Part shown: piece after piece, positions 1 to 10,915 of the stretch
Numbering within the stretch: the stretch's first letter is position 1
Layout of the letters: every line of letters begins with the position of its first letter
DNA from: Rhytidiadelphus loreus
Lineage: Eukaryota > Streptophyta > Bryopsida > Hypnales > Hylocomiaceae
Length of the DNA: 64,000 bases
Direction of reading: 5' to 3'
NCBI GenBank assembly: GCA_947034895.1
Contig: OX344765.1
Coordinates: forward strand, 6,081,001-6,145,000
Program-made: the position numbers and the translations under genes
The notes under the pieces: model-generated
Told to the model about the DNA's origin: nothing
What the model saw: only the letters and a program-made list of their open reading frames with translations
Database searches by the model: none

Positions 1-85
1 AAAGTTGTGTGATGAACATTTCTGTGACTTCAATCAGGCCTTAATCCTGTGTCTGGAGCTCCATAAGCTCCATGATTCTTCCCCT

Positions 86-3000
86 TTACGACCTTAATCC
101 ATCTACATATGTCTCCGTAGCCTTCAACGCTGCAGCTGAAATCTTCAAAATCTGGCACAGTTTCCGAAGCCAAGAGAATTGACAATTCAGAGAAAGAAAA
201 AGAGCGTCAGCATTATTATCTTTATACGTCGGCCTGCTAATTTTGGAGGGGGGGTTACGGGACGCAGGGACACGTAAACTCTTGATCCGGACTGGTAGCC
301 TGTCAAATGGTAAACTGTATTTGTGGGAGCAAGGGATACAATGGCACGGTTTTCAAGGTTTTTGTACTTATTTGGTTTGATTCTCTATCTTTTTGTTTGC
401 AATCAACAATGGAGAAAGGTGAGATATCACAACTGCTAAAGGATGCTATGTACCTGGGAGGTCTCAAGCTCATTTACAAATTTTGTTGATTACAGCCTAA
501 TGGTGCAATTATGTTTCACTTCTTTAAACATGAATTTGCTCAGCTATGGTACGATACCCTATTTGAGAACCTATTTGTGCCTCAATGCAGAATTTGACAC
601 AATTCAGAAGCCATCCTATTTGTGTCACTATGTATGTATCAATGTATGTATCAGTGATGGTACATTTCAGACTTTTCAAAAGTACTCTATTGATACATAG
701 TGGCCACAAAGTGGTAGAAATAGTCACATGGTGCAAACTAAGCCTTCTCTCTTAATGGAAGTGTCAGCGCAGTGGAGCCTACCTCATGGATCTCGTCAAC
801 TGTGATGATAAGTGGTGGTGACATCATTGCCACATCCCCTGCAAAGCGTATCAGCATCCCCATAGCGGTGCATTGCCTTGAGAAGTATCCACCCACTCCT
901 ACACTCCGAAGGTCCAAAACTAGTCAGTGCAGCAGATAAGATTGCTTGGATCAATGAACGGCTAAGCAATTTGGCCCCTCCTCACCAAGAAAGTAGCATT
1001 TCTACTGAAATTAGTTACGGAATGTCCACACTTGCCAAGTCATGTCAGTTAGCAAATTGGGGCTAATTTTCGCTAACTTGTAATGAATTTCCACCAAATT
1101 ACATCCCGAGTTTGGACAAGAAAACTAATTGTGTTCATATGTCAATGACTCGAAGTGGTTTTAGGAAACCGTGAGCCTTTGGGATGGGTATGATCAATTG
1201 GCTTACCCCATGATGCAGGAAAGCTCTCCTTCGTCTCCTTGTTTGCAACGAACTCTATTCCAAGTACCAAGCCCTCACCTCTAATCTGCAGAAAAAAATT
1301 AAATCTAATCAAACATTTGTTATTGATGTCTTTCTGAAGACCACTTCCAAGTGCTGTATTTAAGAGACGTAGCCAAGCAGACGATATACCTCTCCAATGA
1401 TGGGGCTGCTAGCGAGCTTCTTCATTCCCTTCTGAAAAATGGGTGCTACTTCGTTAATATGAACTATTATATCTCTCTCCCTGCAAGAACTTCACGGTGA
1501 GTGCTGCATCACGATAGAAAAGGTAATGATGTTAAACCCTAGTTACCAGCGTGTGAATGATCAGAGCATTACTTATAAATCCGCAGCGTCTCCAGTGCCA
1601 CAGCGCAAGCCACTGGGTGGCCACCATACGTGAACCCATGACCGAAGGTACCTACATATATATATTTTTTAAACGGTCAAATTCTCAACTGTTTGACTCT
1701 GTTATTTAAACAGATTACCTGTTTCTAAAATATCCAATTAGAACGACAGATCGAGATATTTAAATCAATAGAAGCGTAAAACCCTGTTGGAATTGAAAGA
1801 GTCAATTTCTCACCCTTTTCATTGCTGAATGAAGCAAGAGCATCAAATATGTGTTGTCCCAGAAGAACTGCAGATATCGGCATGTATCCTGACGACAGTT
1901 GCTGCAAAGCATGTAACAGGCAACTCAGACCAAGAGTAGAGTTGAAAGAGCAGTGGCATCATGAATATGAAATACATGAGAGGTAAGAGGGGACAAACCT
2001 TGGCTATAGTGACAAGATCCGGTTTAATATTATACTTCTCACAAGCAAACATTGTTCCAAGTCTTCCGAATGCACAGATGACCTTGAAATCCAGGGACAA
2101 CATGAATTCATTAGTCGAGAGCATGTAAATTTGTAATCTACAGCCAAAAGTTTTACGGTACCCTGTCAGTGTAATGTTCTAAAGTATTACCTCATCCGCT
2201 ATGAGAAGGATATCATATTTCTTAAGTATCGGCTGAACCTGCACCCCAACATGTGTCCAGAAAACAGGCATGAATCGATGAAAACTATTATGGGTTAATG
2301 AAAACATCAGCCTGCAATGAAGAAAACCAAATGATATTGATGAACTTTCTGAACTCATGCCACGGAGCTCGGACCATGTCTCGCACTAGATCCTCGGATT
2401 TAACACAACAGAGTTCTTGCAAAATTCAAGTTGATTTCTAATGCAAGAAGTTGAAAAAGAAAAGAGAACGGACTTTGTCCCAATAGGTTGCAGGTGGAGG
2501 AATGACGCCACCAGCACCCATGAGAGGCTCTGCAATGAAAGCTGCAATCTGGATATCCACTGACACAGTATCAGGAATGAACATAGGTTACACAGCAGTA
2601 TATTCAATATGCAGAAGTAATCAAGCAAGTACTTTTTCTTTTGATAATAGGAATCGCACTACTTCACAGAAGCATAAAGTGCATTATCAAGTAGGCTGAA
2701 AAATGATTTCTATTCCAATCTAGGGTGAATTTACTTAGTAAGCATGGACATTAACGTACTGTTTCGGGCCCCTCTTTCAGGATCATCTTCTCAAGGTTGT
2801 CTGCCAATCTTGAAGAAAACTCTTCCTCGCTCTCATCTAAGCCATAAGAAACATAAGAACCGACTTCCGTTAATCTCTCAAGGAACCGTTACATGAGCGA
2901 ACATCGGTTACATATCTGAATTACTTGCAAGTCCAGAAAACACCAATGGATATCTTGAGTTAAACCAAAATTATCCACTTCAACTTCGCAGATGCAATCT

Positions 3001-5571
3001 CAACATTATCATGGGATCTTAAAGTATAACGCTTGCAATCTTACCTGGTAGATGATAGCGCCAATAGTGAGGGCAGTCGGTATGCAATACGAAACTGGCA
3101 GGTATGTCAAACCCGGTATGGAGCAGCGTTAACCTGAACATTGAGGTCCAACCAATAAGCTTCTATCCATTCACAGTGATTAATACTGATCAATCTCCTG
3201 TCCTAGGAATCATGTGCTTGAATTGAAGGTGTTAGAAATATCCTTTCAGTCCATTCCTATTTTTCGCCTTGTCTTTTTCTTTTGAACTTCTTGAAACTCA
3301 AAACTCTAACCAAATGAGTCAAATCAGGGTTCAGTTATCCTCTATTCGACCCAGTTATTGATAAAAAAAATTGAATACTATGTAAGGGTTCAATTAGTAT
3401 AGAAGGGTAAGGTAAACTCCACTTAAATAATTATCAAATACACTTATTTCTATGAAGTCAAAGTAACTAGAGATGGACATCTCTATTCAAAAGAAATTTC
3501 TCAGGGTGCATAATATCTTGATGCTTTCAAATGCCGATGATTTCACCGACGAGGTTGACTACTCAGGGTTGGTACACGCACCCTGAAAGGCTAGCAGCAG
3601 ACAATGTGGAGCCATGATATCTGTAACAACACCAGATCCACAAGCTTTAACAGGCCCTTGACACAGAATATATATATTCAACCTACCTGAAAACAAGAGA
3701 TTGCAGAAAGAAAGAATGATTTGCTCGCACCCAGATTATGCGATGAAATAAATGGCTGCCATTCAGTGTGATGCACTTACGATTTTTGACGCGCAATGAT
3801 TTTCTTCTTATCTGGTCTGCCTAATGCATTGTTGTAATACCAGACCAATTTCACCTGCAGTGTTGGTAGTAAGCAAACTGAGCCAGAGTGATCCGTAATT
3901 GTGCATGAACACCAAAGATGATGCAACAGACTGTATTCCAGACGTAAAGGGCGGCGACACGCATCATTTGGTGAGAGAGTAGACTCCCTGTACAGTATCC
4001 AAGTGTAGGAATATATACCAAGGTGATTCAAATGGCTCAGTTGTGTTGATTAGCCCCTATAGGACCAAGGATTCATAGCTTTAACTGACCAATTCGATTG
4101 ATCAAAGTGTGAAAAATACAGCTAAAAAGGGGACACATTTTATATCAGCAGAATCAGTGAAAAACATTGCATACATTGGTCCCAAAAAAAAGTAAAACTG
4201 GACAAAAATAGAATTCCCATGTGACCTACTCCAAACTGCCACAAAACACATGAGGCTCAAACCTGGGGTACAATGATTTCATTACCTGGGTATCATTGGC
4301 CTCGGAGCCAGTAGTGCAGAAGAACACTTTGCCCATCTTGACAGGCTTGAATATATCAACCAGCTCCTTCGCCAAATCCTAATTGAAACATTGTATTGTC
4401 AATAAGACCTCAACATTCCACCACGGCAAAGAATGACAGTAGAAAGAAGTAAACGATCCTCAGTCTCGACACAGAATGAGATTGAGGGTACCAGTGGCGG
4501 CTGTGAAGTGCGGTTCCAGAAGGAATGGTAGAAGGGCAGCTTGGTCATCTGGTTCCATGCCGCATTCATCAGCCGTTCCTCGCTAAACCCTTTGAAAAAA
4601 AAAGGAAAAAAAAAGAGAGGCTCAAATTCAATCTGTTGCATTCTGCAGCATCAGAACTGGAGCAATCTGGGAATTGGTTAAGGAAAACAGTATCTATTTT
4701 TGCTTTGAGTGTGAATATGTACCGAGGGAGGTACACCAAAGGCCCGCCAAAGCATCCAAGTACTTTTTGCCCTGGAGGTCCCAGACATAGACGCCCTACA
4801 ACACAACAAATGTTATTCCCAATCATGTTTGTAATTACTATACGCACAAAACTGAATCCAGTAGTTGGTTACAACAGGGGAGATATGTAGTACCTCGCCC
4901 TTTTCAATGATAAGAGGCTCCTCCTCCATCTGTTGGTACCCGGATGTGAACGGTGCCAGCATTGAATGCCCTTCGAATTCCCTCCTGAACTCAAACAAAG
5001 TCAAGAACCTTCACGTTTCTTGGTTACATTGCCACATGAGAATGAAAAAAACTCAAAAGAATTAAAGCTAAACTTCGTTATCTGTATAAATCAACAAAAT
5101 TAGAAGCAACAGCATACTACTAAGTAATTATATAGAATCTCAACAGTGAGGAATTGTGTTCTGTTCAAACGAAGGCTTCATGGTTCTAACTTGACGAATT
5201 TGACTAATCATATTGTGATGAATATAATTCAGGTGGAGCAAAATTTTCTCTCACCAGAAACAGCAAAGAAAATTGCATTTGTTGGTAAAAAACTAAACAA
5301 AATTGGGCAAAAAGAAGTCCCCGTATGACCTAACGAAAACCGCTAACAAAAGAAGAGGTCTCGCTCCTTCACGGGTAGCAAAACTAGGGATATAAAATTT
5401 ATGGTTAGACCGAGTTGAAAATGAATCTTACCCCTCATTCTTTAAATCAAAAGCCGTATGGGAATCATTCATCTTCCGTGTGGATATGACGTCAGGCTCG
5501 ACGTTAAGTCCAGTAAAATGGCCACCCAATTCCCCCGGGGCAAGCGGTTGTTGCAGATGAAGGGTTCCCAT
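86..5571 (-). CDS. GABA-T: Gamma-aminobutyrate transaminase (class III aminotransferase, plant GABA-T)
   Basis: PLP enzyme that converts GABA plus pyruvate or glyoxylate to succinic semialdehyde in plant mitochondria (family knowledge). Exons read on the minus strand, 5' to 3': about 5571-5432, 4984-4894, 4795-4723, 4589-4492, 4378-4286, 3854-3781, 3620-3582, 3133-3045, 2836-2760, 2548-2474, 2238-2191, 2082-1999, 1901-1814, 1651-1573, 1480-1390, 1285-1207, 898-783, 151-86. The 17 downstream exons keep one frame for 452 residues plus stop. Landmarks in order: [42 protein letters not shown] (PLP phosphate), [32 protein letters not shown] (PLP aspartate), FGRLGT, TIAK with the Schiff-base lysine, [12 protein letters not shown] and MMSPPLIIT. 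From the ATG at 5571 the product is about 499 aa, close to the usual length. The true 5' exon with the mitochondrial presequence is unresolved; an ATG at 5976 opens an Arg-rich stretch (MGSVFRRRRTGL) that could supply it, but I could not find a clean splice. Confidence 0.93.
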
Positions 5572-6304
5572 CTCTAGTAAATGCCTATTCGTATGAATGC
5601 ACAGCCAATTGCACATGCGCACAATCAGAAGGCACTCTGCTACTCATGAGACTTCAGTAAAGGATGTGACGACCCTGACCCTGTATTTTCACAAAACATT
5701 TTTACACAAAAGTACAACCCCCCATCGGTCTAATTGCACAGGGAACAAGCAGACAACAGGAACTAATGTAAATTCTTAAATCATACGTAACATCAGAGAG
5801 TGAGTGTCACAAGCTACACTCATCTACAAAGTAAAGTATCACTTGAATCGCAGAAATAGAATCATCTTTCAAAAGAGAAGTCCGTGCTTGTAGATCAACT
5901 ATAAGAAAGGGCTAGTAAAGAATTGTAAAGCATCAGATGCGAGTCCAGTTCTCCGCCTCCGAAACACCGACCCCATGCGGAACCCACGATGTAATCACGT
6001 TAAACAGACAAGAACAAGATGCGATCAAAATCATCAAACCTTCGGTACCAGAAGCTTCAAATTCGGAAGAGTGTTTAAGACTGAGCGTCTAAGATCGAGT
6101 TTCTAAGAGTAAGTTGAAGACAAGTAACTTCAACGAATTTTGCGATGAACAATAAGCGCAGCTACCGTTCATGATTCTTCTGCTTATAAGATCAACTCGT
6201 ACCAGAGCTCTCGATGAGTTGCAAGCAGGAACTACAGTCGCAAACGAGTCCAGATTCATGACAAACTTAAGAAAGACTAAAATACTGGAGAAGCGCATCT
6301 TCAT
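5572..6304 (-). other. 5' region of the GABA transaminase gene, start exon unresolved
   Basis: Candidate presequence starts lie at 5976 (Met-Gly-Ser-Val-Phe followed by four Arg) and in a minus reading frame at 6304-6089. Mitochondrial GABA-T needs a presequence, and neither candidate is joined to the 5571 exon by an obvious GT-AG pair. A cDNA is required to define exon 1. Confidence 0.4.
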
Positions 6305-6626
6305 GAACCCCGTTCCAAGACTTCCACGATATGCTGAGTCACTGGAAAAAGCGCAGCACTGGTACTACAGTGAAAGTGTGGGGCACGGAGCTCTTGCGTC
6401 GTTCAAGACAAAAGTGCCCATGCGCAAGCTGATTTTTCTGGACAGCACGATGATGCGTACGTCCTTGGGGAAGCAGATTCATGTACCCGTGACCATTGTC
6501 CGTGTCAGGACTGGCACTCTTGTGCGTGCTTTGGAGTCCAAATTTGGAATTTACTGTGCAGGATTCTCCTTGCAATTCAGAGGTACTACAGTACTATGTC
6601 ACTTATCTTCAGACATCTCTGCATAG
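6171..6626 (+). CDS. Possible hypothetical protein, 151 codons, doubtful
   Basis: An uninterrupted plus-strand frame of 151 codons in a GC-richer stretch directly behind the divergent GABA-T 5' end. It is basic, has no recognised domain, signal or repeat, and overlaps open frames on the opposite strand. The local GC rise may only mark the GABA-T promoter and 5' UTR. I do not recognise the product and give it low weight. Confidence 0.15.
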   Translation: MILLLIRSTRTRALDELQAGTTVANESRFMTNLRKTKILEKRIFMNPVPRLPRYAESLEKAQHWYYSESVGHGALASFKTKVPMRKLIFLDSTMMRTSLGKQIHVPVTIVRVRTGTLVRALESKFGIYCAGFSLQFRGTTVLCHLSSDISA

Positions 6627-6644
6627 CTAATAAGTCTATTTCCA

Positions 6645-6740
6645 GGCTAAATTAGGGTTTAGGGTTCTCTGATTGCTGTTCCAGTACTTCTGTTTCCCTT
6701 CGTTTGTGATTGATAGGGGGAAATTAGGGTTTAGAACATT
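6645..6740. promoter_or_regulatory. Telo-box pair (TTAGGGTTT), probable promoter/5' UTR
   Basis: Two TTAGGGTTTAG motifs, about 6651-6666 and 6724-6735. This motif (reverse AAACCCTAA) is a well-known plant 5' element near transcription starts. Given the divergent GABA-T gene it most likely marks that gene's start region, but a plus-strand transcript cannot be excluded. Confidence 0.4.
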
Positions 6741-7980
6741 TTAATTTTGGCTACTACTCGGTGGATGCTGGGTGAAGAAGACACGGGAGATTAGATAATC
6801 AGTGCTTGCATTCAATATTTTCAAATTGAGACTTTGTGCTCCGATCCTTTTGACTAGTGGATATGTGCTTCTAGTGAGCTGCCGTGTACTGAGATCACAA
6901 TACGCAATTGCAGTACAAATTGAGGGTGCACGGCAATATGATAAACTTCAAGCTTTTCGTTTTTTGAGATTTCCTGCTCATTTCTGCGTCACATCTTGTA
7001 ATTGCCAGCGGCTTGTTGAAAAACTAGGAATGATGCGCTTGTAATAAGTCATTACTTATTTACAGTGTGGAGACCACAGAACCCAATTGAAATTCGTTGG
7101 CTAAGGTTTCAAATGACATCACCAAGGCTTTCTATGTCCAGTTTAAGAATTTGAGTATAGAGTATCTTTTCTGGTCATCAGAATTGGTCTTCAACTGTTG
7201 GGGTAAGGACCATGCACTCGGCTCCCAAGAGTAGCTTATCAAGGGGTCAAAGCACCGAATATTGTTCCCAAAACACTGAATTCGTATCATGTTCCAAGCC
7301 ATTCTAAAGTTGTTTCAACTCGAGACCAGTCGTACAGGTTGCATACCCATCTAGAACCTATTGAAACCCTAGCAAATCCTCAAGACCGTAGGCACAAGAA
7401 TCTCCACGCGACAATCACTGACAATAAAGTACTGGAACATAACATTCTAAGCTACTGGGACCAGTCACCACCACCACTGTAGACTCAAACTGAAAGAAAC
7501 ATTCTAAGCAACTGGGACCACTCACCACCTCCACTGTACAGTAGACTCAAATTGGAAGAAACATTCTAAACTAGGAAAATTCTAAACAATTGAGAACATG
7601 GCTTGCAAGGACTCCAAGATTATTGTGTCAAAAAAGAATCTAGATCCTTCTTCAGGAACAGCTCCAGGGCATTGAGGTCTTCCAAGCGTCTCTTAATTAA
7701 GCTTACTTCCTGTAAATGTAAGGTTTGGAGCTACAACTTCTTGTCGAGCAGCGCATTCACGAATAAAACTACATAACATTCTTGAATAGGGAGGTTGAGA
7801 TTAATTCATTGTACAATGGCCCACGGTCCATGAGCAAGCTTGAATTCACAATTTCCGACAATCAAAGGAACCTCAATTCATAGAAGCAAAGGCTCCCCTG
7901 CCCAGAAGTTCTAGAATGTTTAAGCAGAACTTAGCGATCTACAAAGATTTTAAAACGGACACGACCTCCGCTTTCCCTAA
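6741..7980. other. Intergenic, with a two-copy 60-bp tandem repeat at about 7437-7562
   Basis: No gene seen. At about 7437-7562 a unit of about 60 bp is repeated in tandem: each copy has CATTCTAAGC, CTGGGACCA, TCACCACC and TAGACTCAAA in the same order. A third partial start (AAACATTCTAAA) follows. The remainder is unremarkable. Confidence 0.5.
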
Positions 7981-8328
7981 TCAAGAACATGACAACCTGT
8001 TCAAAGCCATAACCCTATGCAAAGAAAAAGAGAAGAGAAGAAACTGATGATGCAAGGGCATCCCTGCAAAACTATTGATCTGCTCTGTTGTTCCCGTGTC
8101 CATCTTCACCATGTGTCTCGCATCATGGCTGGTCTCCTTGGTGCTTGCCGAATTCGACTCTTCCTCCTTCTTGGCCTTGTTCTGCTTCTTCCGCTCCGCC
8201 TTGCATCGATCGCTGCACGTCTTCACGTCGTCCCAGCACCGCTCCCACACCTTGCGCCACGTGAAGGGACGCTGACACACCTCGCACAGCTTCCACGGCA
8301 AGTTCTCTTTCTTCACCCCTCGCGGCAT
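7981..8328 (-). CDS. DUF2256 domain zinc-binding protein
   Basis: Single-exon frame. The ATG at 8328 (Met-Pro-Arg-Gly) is chosen because the DUF2256 core starts about ten residues later; an in-frame ATG at 8352 would add eight residues. Residues 10-45 from the chosen start hold the family signature: two Cys spaced CxxC (about 15 and 18), the block [13 protein letters not shown], then C-S-x-x-C (about 38 and 42) and a basic run. A Lys/Glu-rich linker and a non-conserved tail follow, giving 115 aa, longer than the usual bacterial 40-60 aa. The family is widespread in cyanobacteria and proteobacteria and its function is unknown; the cysteines suggest zinc binding. The 3' end could be spliced, so the tail is less certain than the core. 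Confidence 0.85.
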   Translation of the reverse strand: MPRGVKKENLPWKLCEVCQRPFTWRKVWERCWDDVKTCSDRCKAERKKQNKAKKEEESNSASTKETSHDARHMVKMDTGTTEQINSFAGMPLHHQFLLFSFSLHRVMALNRLSCS

Positions 8329-8642
8329 AGCTCTTCTGGATTGGAATCTCACGATGTGGGAAGTCGAACTGTGAGTTCCGGGCTTGCTAGTCTAGCATCA
8401 ACGACATTCTGAAAGAATACAGAAGCAAATTCCAGAACGGAAGGTTGAGAAGTGAATGTGCGGGAGACAAAGGGAGTGGAATTCTGGAGGATTTGTAAAA
8501 TGGGGAGCTTCAAAGTTTGTTGTGACAAATTGCAAAAGTAGCCTACGCGCAAGATCGCGCCCATGCGAACTTGGAAATGCTTGCAAAGCGATAAAGTAAA
8601 GAGATAAAGTAAAAGCAGAGGAAAAAGCTCCACTGATGTGGC

Positions 8643-9190
8643 CACTAAGTCCCCGTCGGTTTTAAGGAAACGCCTGCCTGCCCCTGCCCGTAGGAAACAC
8701 TGAAATTTTTTATTTTTTACACCAATTTTTTTTTTGAAATTTTGAACTCATATTTGCAATCAGAGGCTCCGAATTCCTTGAAGGGAGTGCAGAAATTCCG
8801 AAAAATTGGTTGAATACAGGGGGCTCCTTTTACATTTTTTGGGCGGGCAGGCCAGCGTTTCCTTAAAACCAACGGGGACTTAGGGCCTCCTCACATGTAT
8901 CGGTCATCGGGGAACTTTCACAGCGGGTGCTACAGTGAAAAATAGACATTGCACTTTCATGTGGACCCGGTGGGTGGGGATGGAGACAATAAAAAGTTTC
9001 CACGTATTAGATTCCTTCGTCTCCACCAAGTCTCCACCAATGCGGTTGTCCACCGGTATCGGTGAAACTTCACCTCCTCCTTTCCTGCTTGACCACCCCA
9101 GCAAGACCATCGGTGGAGCCACTTTTGTCTTCTTGCTTGAATTAGAGGAAAGTTTGCCCACCGGGTGAGCATGTAAGGAGGCCCTTAGTG
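8643..9190. mobile_element. TIR element (CACTAAGTCCCC ends), interrupted by a younger MITE
   Basis: The left end reads CACTAAGTCCCCGTCGG then TTTTAAGGAAACGC. The matching inverted end GCGTTTCCTTAAAACC, CAACGGGGACT lies at 8855-8880, and its last bases (TTAGTG) reappear at 9185-9190 behind an inserted element. Removing that insert restores CACTAAGTCCCC against GGGGACTTAGTG, about 38 bp of near-perfect TIR around a 240-bp non-coding core. A CACTA start would fit the En/Spm class, but I see no 3-bp target duplication. Confidence 0.75.
8883..9184. mobile_element. Tourist-like MITE (PIF/Harbinger type), 302 bp, TTA target duplication
   Basis: Ends GGGCCTCCT at the left and AGGAGGCCC at the right, with further inverted similarity inward (CACATG / CATGT, GGAACTTTC / GAAAGTTT). 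It is flanked by TTA at 8880-8882 and 9185-9187, the PIF/Harbinger target duplication. It sits inside the right terminus of the surrounding element. Open frames inside it on both strands are by-products and not genes. Confidence 0.8.
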
Positions 9191-9295
9191 CCGAAGGTGG
9201 CCAGCTCTGCTCTCCACCTCACAAGCCTTGCTTTCCTTGCTTTCCTCAAATTTCGAACAATGGATGATGGCAGACACAAAAATGAGTTTTTTCAT

Positions 9296-9756
9296 CCATC
9301 AAATTTTTTTAAGATTCTTGTGTTGGTTCTTTAACATGTGTGCATTATAGATTCTAAAGACATTGCTTTGCAAACATTCTATAATTCAAAAGATATTAGG
9401 AAGTTTCACCTCAAAAAGTAACTTTTTTAGTTCAAAAAACAACCCTTTGAAAAGGACTTGAATAGAAAAGTAAAATAAAAGTCTTCAAAAATCACTAACA
9501 TTTTGAACTCAAAGGAAAAAAGTTTTTGTAAAAATCACAAATATTCAATCTACAATAAATTTTAGAAGGAATTTTCAATTTTTGGTTTCAAAACTTTATT
9601 GAAAAATATTGATTTATGTATTGGTTTACCCAACCATGAGGATATGATCTATGGATCGTATTTTATAATTATTCTTTGAGAGCCATTCTTCTTCTAATAT
9701 ATCTTTTATAAGACATCTTCATGATTTTGGAAATCTAAACTATCCCTTGGTCAACA
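9296..9756. repeat. Dispersed repeat, copy 1 (partner at about 62.32-62.80 kb)
   Basis: About 460 bp of AT-rich sequence matches 62,320-62,795 in the same orientation. Shared blocks include AAAAGTAAAATAAAA, AATATTCAATCTACAATAA, GGAATTTTCAATTTTTGG and TTTTGGAAATCTA. No coding potential. The match stops where the 1.16-kb TIR element begins, which marks the left edge of that insertion. Confidence 0.7.
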
Positions 9757-10915
9757 GTGCTATTTTGTGAGCCTGTGAGCATGAGCCTATGAGCGTTGAG
9801 CAGGGATTTTGTGAGCGTTGAGTTTAAAAATTTGAAGAAGCACAAGAAAACTTAAAAATATTTCTAATAATAGATTCCATCTAAAAATTTGGCCAAAATT
9901 TACTATTATTATTAAATTTTAGAACCTATTACTACAGACCTATTATTGTGGACCTATTACCGTGGTTATATAGAATCTACATGAAAATTATAATTTTCAA
10001 TGTTGTCTAAAATATTAGAAGTGTACATTTTGAAAATGGTAAACTTAATTGATGTGAAAGATGAATGGAGATGGAAATAAGTTTGTATAGAATATTCGTT
10101 GATCACTATCCTGTAACAATGTGGGTCTTCTTGGGGCTAATAAGGAAATACCAAAAAAATTCTTTTGATGCATTGTTATTAAACTTGTTTAGATTTTAGA
10201 AAAAAAAATCATTGATAAGAACTACTATCTTGTAGTAGCGTGGGTCCTCTCAAGGCCAATGGGAGGTACCTACACTTCTACTTTGATGTGTTGGTAATTG
10301 GACTTGTTAAGATTTTGGAAGAAAATATTTGGTTGACAAGGATTATTTTTGTAAGGAATGAGCTCGGTTACATCAAATTGTTGATTAGTTCATCATTGTC
10401 CTTTTATAGGACCTTCAAAGGCCCAACTCTTCTATTTATTGATCAACTGGTCGTTTGGTTAATCACTCCCCTCTTGCTGCTCGGATCCCCTCGGTGTCGA
10501 GGGGAACCCCCTTTGCGACTAGAAAAAAAAATTCCAAATTTTTTATTTTTATTTATTTATATTTTTAAATTTTTTTTCTTCTTAATGCAAGGAGGCTCCC
10601 CTCAACGCCGAAGGGACCCAAGCAGCAAGAGGGGAGTGATTATAATCTTAGTGGAACAACCTCGGTTGATTTTAAACAAATCTTAATTAATAACCGATTT
10701 TTCTTCTTCTTAAAATCTAACAAAGTCTAATAAGTAGCACATCAAGGTTGTTCAAGGGACCACGGTAATAGGTCCACGGTAATAGGTTCATGGTAATAGT
10801 TACTAAAATTTACCAAAAATAATAAATTTTGACCAAAAATTTTAGATGGAATCTCTAAAAAATTATATGCTCACAAGCTCACAAGCTCACTCTCACACGC
10901 TCACAAAATAGCAAC
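9757..10915. mobile_element. Long-TIR non-autonomous DNA transposon, copy 1 (1.16 kb)
   Basis: Left end GTGCTATTTTGTGAGC, right end the inverted GCTCACAAAATAGCAAC. Subterminal runs of GTGAGC/GCTCAC units follow, and the inverted similarity continues inward for about 200 bp (ATTCCATCTAAAAATTT, CCTATTACCGTGG on the left, their complements at 10,760-10,860). A nearly identical copy lies at 25.7 kb. It has no transposase frame; the 148-codon frame inside it is low-complexity and I do not call it a gene. No convincing target duplication is seen, so the superfamily (hAT- or CACTA-like) is open. Confidence 0.75.
10461..10641. mobile_element. Small MITE nested inside copy 1 of the 1.16-kb element
   Basis: Inverted ends AATCACTCCCCTCTTGCTGC and AGCAGCAAGAGGGGAGTGAT, with a second inner palindrome TCCCCTCGG / CCGAAGGGA. 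About 180 bp, GC-rich ends around an A/T core. The same unit is at the matching place in copy 2 (26,437-26,616), so it was there before the larger element was copied. Confidence 0.7.

Noticed and set aside
8904..9172. Overlapping frames inside the 302-bp MITE as small genes
   Set aside because: They run through a transposable element with TTA duplication and have no domain.
10240..10686. 148-codon frame in both 1.16-kb elements (also 26,216-26,662) as a conserved protein
   Set aside because: Conservation follows from the recent element copy; the frame is low-complexity and crosses the nested MITE palindrome.
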